Shown: one piece after another, positions 57,501-64,000 of the stretch
Numbering within the stretch: the first letter of the stretch is position 1
Layout: each line of letters begins with the position of its first letter
DNA from: Endomychus coccineus
Lineage: Eukaryota > Arthropoda > Insecta > Coleoptera > Endomychidae
Assembly (NCBI GenBank): GCA_958510875.1
Contig: OY294069.1
Coordinates: 163,803,111-163,867,110 of the forward strand
Reading direction: 5' to 3'
Length of the DNA: 64,000 nucleotides
Notes under the pieces: generated by a model
What the model saw: the letters and a program-made list of their open reading frames with translations, nothing else
Databases searched by the model: none
What the model was told of the DNA's origin: nothing
Made by a program: the position numbers and the translations under genes

Positions 57501-60500
57501 GGCTGAGAAAACCAGGCGAGAAGGGACTGAAACTGTCAACGCACTCGCTAAAGCGGGAACGAAACAACTACTGATTGAACCAGAGCCAACCTGTGGCATT
57601 TATCATGCCACAGCGAAATCTGTAATCCAAAAATGGCTCGAGACAGAGCATCGAGCCTACTGGAAGGAACTGCCCCGTATGTCGCACTCCAAGCGACTAA
57701 TGGGAGATCTCCAGCAGCAACGAGTGAAAAATCTCCTGACGTTCAACAGACAAGAAATAAGGAATTTTGTTGCATTCCTGACCGGACACGCCCCATGCAA
57801 CAAACGTCTCTGTACGATGAGTCTGGTAGATCATTCCACATGCAGGTAGTGTTGCCCAAATGCAAGAACAAGACGAGACTTAGCCAGTCTTGGTCTTGGT
57901 CTTGCGCCAATACACCTGGTCTTGGTCTTGGTCTATTGAGTGTTTCTGTTTTTCATTTTTATTCAACCTTTTTATGTTGGCACAATTTACACAAAGCAAT
58001 TTGGGATGCATGAATTATTTCGAAAAACTTGTCAAATTTGCCTTTAGGTCTTTTAGATCTATAACTCCAACTCTCACTACTCCGACTAGAACTATTTCAA
58101 TCTTCGTCACTCATGTCAAATTGTAAACGTGATAAGTTTTCCGAGAACAACAAGGATTAGAGTAAAATCAACTATTACATTAGACTCGAGGCAAAGCTCA
58201 ATTGGGAATTACTGGAATTGAAATAAATACTATTACTTATAGTCCATTCGCTTAGATAGTGTCGCCTTGTACCGCGCCGCCTTGGCACGTGCCGGATCTC
58301 ATCGAAGGATGCCGTCGCAAATCAAAGGATGCCGCGTCCTGCACTACCTTATTATTATAAGTTAGATTCCAAATTAGTTTGTAAGATCTCTTTTTCGGCC
58401 TGTAACTTTTGAAATATTAAGAAAATAAAGATTTTCTCGGTGACATACTACATATAATTTTATTACGCTTTATTCTATATAGTTTGTTTTTCGTTTTCAT
58501 TATTTTCATATTTTTATCTATTTTCATACTATATTTAATATATTATTTTTTATTTACTTATTCGGACTGCGTAAATTCCCCCTTCAACGAAAATGCACTG
58601 ATAGTCATTTATATCTGTACTTTACGTCTTCCTATTTTCTGCTTATTTTCTCCTTCAAAATTTTATGTACTAGTACTTTCTTTTATTTTTTTTCGTTTGT
58701 TTTCTGTGTCAATTTCTTGTATTATAAATTAAGCCTGTCCGCTCCTTGAAACGACAGTCAGTTCTAACTGCAAGACGCAAGAGTCTCGCAGGCTTAGTCT
58801 TGTTCTTGCTCAAATCTTGCACGATCAGTCTTGGTCTTGGGTTTGCTAGAATTACGCGGTTTTTCTCTTGGTCTTGGTCTTGCAAAAATGCAAGAACAAG
58901 ACCAAGACTGCAAGACCAAGACCGATTTTGGGCAACACTACATGCAGGGGTTGCCGCGTTGAAGAAGAGACACCCAGGCACCCGAGGAAGTCGGAAGTAC
59001 CCCCTGTATCAGTCTACTGAATTTCATAGAATACACCGGACTGATGAGGAGATAGTGATATGTGAGGGCACAATAGGACACTAATGACCGCAATGCAGGG
59101 GGAAGAAGAACCAACCTCACGTGGGAGGGATTTTAGTCGGTAAGAATCCGACACACTATGCAAGATTTCCCCTCCTCTACGAAAACATATGCTTAGTATT
59201 TTCTTTACGTACGTTTCTTTACGTACGTTTCGGTCTCACGACCATCATCAGTAGACGTTCCAATTTCCAAAACAGGATTTCTCAAAACTAATTGTATCAA
59301 GCATAAAGCTTCTCTATCGCACTGATTTCAATTTGCAATACTTTCCTGAATTACCAACGAGTTTTAACAATTCTAAGTAAAATCTATTCTGGTGCATGCA
59401 AAGACAGTTGCTTCACTTGGAGTGATTGGTTCGTAGAGTGAGTTGGTAGGATATCGTGTTACACATACATGTAAGTATATTGAATACACGCAATCCTGGT
59501 TTTTCAATTATGGAAAACTGCTGTATCCTTACATAATCTGTTACGTTTCGTTTTCAAATAGAGTTCATTATACACGATGTTAAGGAGAAGGAAACTATGA
59601 TGTAATCCACTCAGCTCAGCTTTATGATTTGTATTGCAATAAACTATTGTCGTATGAGAGCTTACAACTATTTTAATTATCAGTTACGAAAATTATAGCT
59701 TTTAATAGCATGTGTTAATTTTTAACGTCCTATTTTCTGAATAACATAAATCCTTTTCATTTCCTGTCACAATCAGATAAAACACCGAGTGACAATTATT
59801 TTCATCGATCCATTCCATGAGACTTGAACTACAGGTACAGTTGAGTACAGGAAAATATTCTAACCGCAAAAGTGCACTAACAATGAAACTGTTCTCCTAC
59901 CGAACAAGGTTGTTCATTTTGAACCATTTTTCCGCTTGACGTAAGCTCTCATCTGTTGTCGTTTGTGCACCATCTAGGTCCTGTGCTTTATTCATGGAAC
60001 ATGCATCGTCTGCATAGAGACACATGTTAGCAGAGCTAACATTCATCGGCAGGTCATTTGAATATAATATAAAAAGTAAGTGGCCTAATATAGGTCCTTG
60101 GGGTACACATGAGGTGGGTGGTTTTCACGATGAATTTTCTTCTTTACATACAGTACTTTGCTTGCGTTTTTTTTTAGGTAGGAGCAGAACAGATCAAGCG
60201 TAATAGTGCTATGGGTCTGTAGTTTTCTGGCTACTAGATTTATTTTTTAGTTGATTTAGTATTCGACCGTTTCCTCTTCGGTGGCCTCCATCAAAAAAAC
60301 AGAAAGAATTTGCTTTTTTCAAGTTTCTGTTTTCCAGTAAGTTTGCAGCTTGTATTTTATCGTAAGTTTTATTTGTTAATGGAGTCAAATGTTCGTTCAG
60401 CTCCTTAGCTGACGAAAACAATATTTCTCCTTTTGCAGACTTAGATAAAGAACACATTGCCCACATAAAGAGAAATATGGTAAAAAATCAGAGTTAGCCG

Positions 60501-63500
60501 AACATATTTCAAATACAGCGAAAGATTATCACTCTGAAAACAGTGGAGACAAATATCTAGGTAATTTATAATGGATGAAAATGTATAAGCAAAAAAGCAA
60601 TTTCTTGCGAATAGTATTTAGAAAGGCACAGTTTCATGTCTAATTCAGTTTACTCCGACGATGGTTACTTCGTAAATGGAAGGTCCTCAATACTTTAACT
60701 GTATTTTTAGTTGACAAGGGTGATTATTTCTAATTTATAGTGTTATAATGTATCCACAGTATGAATCTCTCATAGTTTATTATCAAATTGGAACGTTCGT
60801 TTTGATGTTTCAATGAAACTACTAGATCACGTTTCGGAAGTATATTGACAATTTTTTGGAAAGTGGGACTTCAACAATTTACTACATTATTTTCCTGTAT
60901 CAGTGAATCTACAACGGTCTAAGCAAACAATTATTCAGTTCTATTCTTTCTATCGTGTTGAATCATATTCTTAAATTTTTGTCTGGTAGAAGCTAATATA
61001 TAAAATACATTAGATCAGATATTGTTAATTTCTCAAGATAAAACCTATTATCAAATAAGAAAAGTGTATGTTTACCTTCAAGTCCGGCGAAAGCTTCTGG
61101 ATGAATGAAATCTATGTTATTGCCATCTATTTCCAATGAGTTTAGAAGCGAGAGATGGGAGAAAACTCTTGAAGGGACTGCCTTTAGTTTGTTATGGGCC
61201 AACCCCAGTGAATCCAAGTTCTTCAATCCTGAAACGTTTTAAATATTCAAAGCCCCGGCAAGAGATTAAGCCACTATATTTTACTCGTGTTTCATTCAGA
61301 TGAGAGTTTTGTGAAGTAGTTCAAATTATTAATCAATAAAAACTTTTATCATTGTCACTTACACAGTGACATTTTACATCTCCTTATCCTTCTGTCTTAT
61401 CGCAAACAATCGTGATTTTCAGCAATTGATCAAATCGCAATACAGCGTTGATCAATGCTAATATTTCATTATCTGTTCGACATAGTAGTATGATAATGAA
61501 ACTCTATTGCCGTTCGAGCACAGGTTACTAACAAAAGACAAAGTTCACCATGTTGAACAGTTAAAACATGGTCCTATAGACTCAGATAGTTGTTTCGCTC
61601 TTCTCAAATACTCGTCAGTGGGACGAGGCAGACGTGAAGGCATTTATCTCCAAAGGTGACATAATAAAACACCCTCAAAGTGTTTGGTGAACCTAGAAGT
61701 TACACCACTATCTGTCGGGGACCTGGTGTTTCACTGACAATTCAAGTCACAATGCTACGCATTGGCAAAAAAGTTCTCGTGATTCAAAGAATCGACGATA
61801 AAATAATTGTAAATTGTTCCGCCAAGTGACGGTCTATTGACTGTTAACATGTTTTACGAATTGTATCTTCCTTATCACTAGTCTATATCGGTACCTATAT
61901 TATAGTACCTAATAAGCATCGTTCATAGGTTTTCTCACTTCTATAAGACTCCGCAATCATTCTACATACAGACCCAGTGTTAGCAAAAATCTGTCAATAG
62001 GATACAATGAAGATGAATCAATTGCCATTGAAGTATGTGATAACTGATTGTATTAACAATAGGATAAGGAATTATAACGGGTAGCAGCTGGTTAATAGAT
62101 GTCCAACAGAAAAATTACCTGCAAAATCTCCTTCAGTAATCTCTGATATTCTGTTTTCTTGCATTTCAAGCTTTTTCAGCATATCCAGAGGAGCCAGAGC
62201 TTTCTGCGGTACAGCATTCAATCCATTACCTCCTAAATTTAGGCGCTTCAGTTTTCTGAAATACATGAATTGAATTACGAATGCGTTCAAGAGAATAAAT
62301 CGATTAGTCGAGGAAATAAAGCATTACACCTGGTGCATTATAGAATATTTTAAACATCATATTCGGGTTCAGCATCCTCGAAAACACCCGAGTGACAAAT
62401 GTGGCACCATTTTGAATGAAATTTCTTTCAATTTCCTGAGACCGACGTGGTACCCAGGATTACTGACTTTCAGGTACATTACTGGTATTTTTAAACATCA
62501 CGTTCGGGTTCAGTACCCTCGAAAACCAGTGAGTAACCAATTTCAATTATTTTCAGTGCTCACTTCCAAAGTTCGATTCAATGCTTTCCACGACGAATGA
62601 CTAGTTAGTTTATCAAATGAGAAACATACGGCCAAAATTAAAATATTAGTATTGTGATTACGAAGGGAACATAAAGTAATCGAACAGGAAGACATAACTA
62701 TAGGGTACTTACTTTTCCAGTCCCACGAAAGCTTCGGGATCTATTGTTGTGATTTTGTTTTCATAGAGAGTTAGAATTTCGAGCGTATCCAAGCCTTGAA
62801 AAGCCTTAGCATGAAGACTATTAATTTTGTTGTGATTCATGTTGAGAATAAGCAGCTGGTGTAGGTTTTTGTAAGCCGCCGAAGGAACTGTGCCAAGACT
62901 GTTTTGAGAAACATCCAGCTGGGTTAACATTTTACCTGAAAGTGGTGACAAAAGTTGAATAATTTTCTAACTCATACTGTAATTTCGCATATTAAAGAGT
63001 TTCTCGAGATCTTCTAGTTCTCTATAATCTTACGCATGAACTGTAACTGTATATTACATAGAATCTCATACTATATTGTACCATAGTTAAGTTTGTATAA
63101 CATATACTGTGTAACCATAATCCTATGTTTCAGCACTGTACTGTCATAGAATTCAATTCGCTCCTCCTACTCTCGATGTATTGGTTCACTAAAAGATATT
63201 AGGTTAAGTTTATTGTTCATCTTCTTCTCTTCTCTGGCAACCTAGCTTCCTTATTTGTTGGTTAAAAGTTATTACGCAGTAAATTTGTATCTGGATTTAA
63301 TTGTTTAATCCTCCGATTTTATATCGGATTGAAAGCATTTTCTACTGAATTAAATCGTAATCTATCATTGGGATATAGTTTCGTTTGTATATGAACTATT
63401 TATGATGTTTACGAGAACCACGTTGTGACAGACGTTCCTTCATACGAAAAACCCGTCCATCTGGGTTTTTGGCTTTGAGCTTCAGCCCTACTTATTTCCC

Positions 63501-63961
63501 TCGCTTTTCTTCTTTAGTCAAGAACTAATATTATTAATATCCCTCACCCAAGTCAAGCGTAAGATCAAGGACCCTGGAGAGAAGCTTCAAACAGGTTGAG
63601 AAATCTCAAACTCGTGGACTGCGGAATTTTCAAGCAAATCCTTGAATTTTGGAATAAGATGTATTTATTTTAGTTTCTTACCTATGGAACTTAAAGATGC
63701 TTCCTCCACAACCGAGAGACTGCTGTTGTGTATAGTTAGATGTCTTATGTCCAAACCAAGAAACACAAAGCCCGGTAATTTACGGAGGTTGTTATGACGA
63801 AGCTTAAGATAAAAAATAATCAGAGATTTCCTTTTCAGAACGCCCATCGCATCGTTGATATGTTGCAGGTCCGTAAATTCGCAAAGAATGTCCAACCCAT
63901 TTTTCTTTGTCGTACACGAGCATGGTGACATCTCCCCACGTGAAGGGCATTGCTGCTGCAA
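51589..63961 (-). CDS. Leucine-rich-repeat surface protein, probably GPI-anchored (5' end outside window)
   Basis: Seven minus-strand exons join in phase: 63961-63682, 62935-62713, 62255-62119, 61228-61076, 55684-55504, 53781-53642 and 51869-51589. They total 1395 nt, 464 codons plus stop. An LRR N-terminal cap with four Cys (CPSRGEMSPCSCTTKKNGLD, then ILCEF) comes first, then about eleven LRRs of the L-x-x-L-x-L-x-x-N type (LTQLDVSQNSLGTVP; LKRLNLGGNGLNAVP; LDSLGLAHNKLKAVP; LQYLRLGDNNIHTIP; LETINLQNNKLMHV). An LRR C-terminal cap follows (DNPLLCDCDLQW; RTVCMM; MNCV). The end, SPSSGSS and then a hydrophobic tail to WACAVIYI, fits a GPI-anchor signal. The signal peptide must lie in an upstream exon. 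Such proteins are often filed as oplophorus-luciferin 2-monooxygenase non-catalytic subunit-like. The likely role is cell-surface adhesion or recognition. Confidence 0.92.
52472..52690 (+). repeat. Palindrome with hammerhead-like motif (family 2, copy 2)
   Basis: The left arm 52472-52546 and right arm 52547-52631 are inverse copies centred on AAACTAGTTT. In the right arm: CUGAUGA 52555-52561, one extra U, helix II GGCUAC (52563-52568)/GUAGCU (52572-52577) with a UUG loop, then GAAG (52578-52581) where GAAA is expected. The left arm lacks about 14 bp of helix II. The 3' flank to TAGTTTATTAAC (52679) is shared with copies at 15338 and 60645. In the last intron of the LRR gene. Confidence 0.7.
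54190..55310 (+). pseudogene. Jockey-like retrotransposon remnant, family A
   Basis: Starts with text upstream of the reverse transcriptase (FPPNWKATGVQPIQ), then KKTLPNNYGPIALSYMISEV in mixed frames, CATGICLGT for the PQGS block, FHIHSFADDGTLL with FADD as active site, DATKTLVRIFSRKADPTIPN, and the 3' end GAAGTCAAAGAACATAA. Many frame changes and a deletion near 55100. Antisense in an intron of the LRR gene. Confidence 0.8.
55311..56383. other. LRR gene exon region and intron DNA
   Basis: Apart from the LRR exon 55504-55684, nothing is recognised. Confidence 0.5.
56384..56832 (-). pseudogene. Non-LTR reverse transcriptase fragment, family D, minus strand
   Basis: The minus strand reads SHNQFGFRVGISAIDSVQML, then IFLDLQKAFDTV (encoded across 56615-56650), LLKQLEHIGIRGCVLQLIKN, YLTEGHQQVRIGSTLNSRQI and GIPQGTILRPTLFL. 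These are the ordered QFGFR, LDL-x-KAFD, G-I-R-G, L-x-x-R-x-Q-x-V and G-x-PQG-x-x-L-x-P blocks of the reverse transcriptase. Two frames, so dead. It is truncated before YADD. Confidence 0.8.
56838..56955 (+). repeat. Penelope-type terminal repeat fragment, no ribozyme
   Basis: AATGTGTTACAATTTCGATT, then TTCTAATTGAAATTAATGCG and ATAAGGACGCTTTGTGCTTG match 30005-30110. The copy stops before the hammerhead motif. Confidence 0.55.
57441..59160 (+). pseudogene. Non-LTR retrotransposon remnant, family C, split by a hAT element
   Basis: The open frame 57466-57849 reads EAEKTRREGTETVNALAKAG, then WLETEHRAYWKELPRMSHSK and RLMGDLQQQRVKNLLTFNRQ, ending at the STCR of the Cys knuckle. The frame is broken there by insertion 57847-58940 and resumes with GGGTTGCCGCGTTGAAGAAG, then GTGAGGGCACAATAGGACAC to about 59160. 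Same family as 190-1560, but the coding part is much better kept. The NALA-x-x-G motif is the end of an RNase H domain. Confidence 0.75.
57847..58940. mobile_element. Non-autonomous hAT element with subterminal GTCTTG arrays
   Basis: Ends TAGTGTTGCCCAAA and TTTGGGCAACACTA, flanked by the 8-bp direct repeat CATGCAGG (57839-57846 and 58941-58948), as for hAT. The 1094 bp have no transposase. Both subterminal regions are packed with GTCTTG/GGTCTTG repeats (57885-57930; 58795-58925). At the right, a 40-bp hairpin (58866-58907) brings them into both orientations. hAT transposases are known to bind short subterminal repeats, so these are probable binding sites. It sits inside a dead retrotransposon in an LRR-gene intron. 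Confidence 0.92.
59195..59400 (-). repeat. Penelope-type terminal repeat (family 1), minus strand
   Basis: On the minus strand this holds AATTGAAATCAGTGCGATAG, AGAAGCTTTATGCTTGATAC and AATTAGTTTTGAGAAATCC, then the hammerhead motif at 59258-59212. Same order as 29985-30200. A 14-bp block (ACGTACGTAAAGAA in sense) is tandemly doubled at the 3' side. Confidence 0.6.
59212..59258 (-). ncRNA. Hammerhead-like motif with disturbed helix I
   Basis: In minus-strand sense: ACGUCUA, CUGAUGA (59251-59245), extra U, GGUC-GUGA-GACC, GAAA (59231-59228), then ACGUACGUA, which makes a three-pair helix III with a UA loop. The GUA triplet is at 59222-59220. After it, AAGAAACGU pairs with ACGUCU only if two A are bulged. 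Core bases are intact; activity is uncertain. Confidence 0.55.
59940..60470 (-). pseudogene. Non-LTR reverse transcriptase fragment with YADD, minus strand
   Basis: The minus strand reads PQGPILGHLLFILYSNDLPM, then SANMCLYADDACSMNKAQDL and LRQAEKWFKMNN (60110 to 59925). These are the PQG-x-x-L-G-x-L-L-F, YADD and A-x-WF-x-x-N blocks. Upstream, a frame at 60466-60209 (AKELNEHLTPLTNKTYDKIQ) may be part of the same element. Broken and truncated. Confidence 0.7.
60645..60790 (+). repeat. Hammerhead-like repeat (family 2, copy 3), single arm
   Basis: TTTACTCCGACGATGGTTAC, TTCGTAAATGGAAGGTCCTC, then TTTAGTTGACAAGGGTGATT match the right arms at 52545 and 15378. The core box is CCGACGA, so it is mutated. 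No inverted left arm is seen. The shared 3' flank ends CATAGTTTATTATC. Confidence 0.6.
61229..62118. other. LRR gene intron
   Basis: Nothing recognised. Confidence 0.5.
62347..62540. repeat. Direct repeat about 140 bp apart in an LRR-gene intron
   Basis: TTTTAAACATCATATTCGGG with TTCAGCATCCTCGAAAACAC recurs as TTTTAAACATCACGTTCGGG with TTCAGTACCCTCGAAAACCA. It may be two units of a short tandem array or a dispersed repeat. Confidence 0.65.
62936..63681. other. LRR gene intron
   Basis: Nothing recognised. Confidence 0.5.
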
Positions 63962-64000
63962 CTACAAAATAATAGATATTCGTTTAAATATTGTAGGAGA

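Noticed and set aside
1..64000. CRISPR arrays, operons, bacterial ribosome-binding sites
   Set aside because: Introns, EF-hand and LRR animal genes and eukaryotic transposons show nuclear animal DNA; no regularly spaced short repeats were seen.

Overview
The window is AT-rich animal DNA with GT-AG introns, an arthropod muscle gene cluster and a large load of decayed transposable elements. It fits an insect nuclear genome, and a beetle is plausible, but the species cannot be fixed from this sequence. All host genes I can support lie on the minus strand.

Host genes. Three troponin C genes lie head to tail in 25-44 kb. In transcription order they are copy C (43861 to 38418, six exons, 155 aa, complete), copy B (34484 to 30733, first tiny exon not certain) and copy A (29179 to 25018, five exons, 168 aa). 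Each encodes four EF-hands. Sites II and IV look able to bind calcium; I and III are degenerate. A multi-exon leucine-rich-repeat surface protein runs from beyond the right edge to 51589. Seven exons join in phase to give 464 residues, with an LRR N-terminal cap, an LRR C-terminal cap and a hydrophobic tail like a GPI-anchor signal. Its signal-peptide exon lies outside the window.

Mobile DNA. The left 24 kb holds no host gene I can support. It contains: a near-perfect 2.26 kb Tc1/mariner-type element with 465-bp inverted repeats and an intact transposase (3793-6051); a hAT element with an 8-bp target duplication (8787-10701) and a second broken hAT (to 13162); two dead mariners; several MITEs; a GIY-YIG remnant of a Penelope-like element; and many 5'-truncated non-LTR retrotransposons. 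A second long-TIR Tc1/mariner element (26074-28213) sits in an intron of troponin C copy A. A non-autonomous hAT element with subterminal GTCTTG arrays (57847-58940) interrupts a non-LTR remnant inside the largest LRR-gene intron.

Most unusual signal. Two dispersed repeat families carry hammerhead-ribozyme-like motifs (CUGAUGA, helix II, GAAA). One copy, at 30142-30185, folds on paper into a full type I hammerhead. The second family is arranged as head-to-head palindromes. Both fit the terminal repeats of Penelope-like elements, and a GIY-YIG fragment of such an element is also present.

Exon borders were read by eye from splice sites, reading phase and family similarity. Repeat borders given as approximate may be off by tens of bases.
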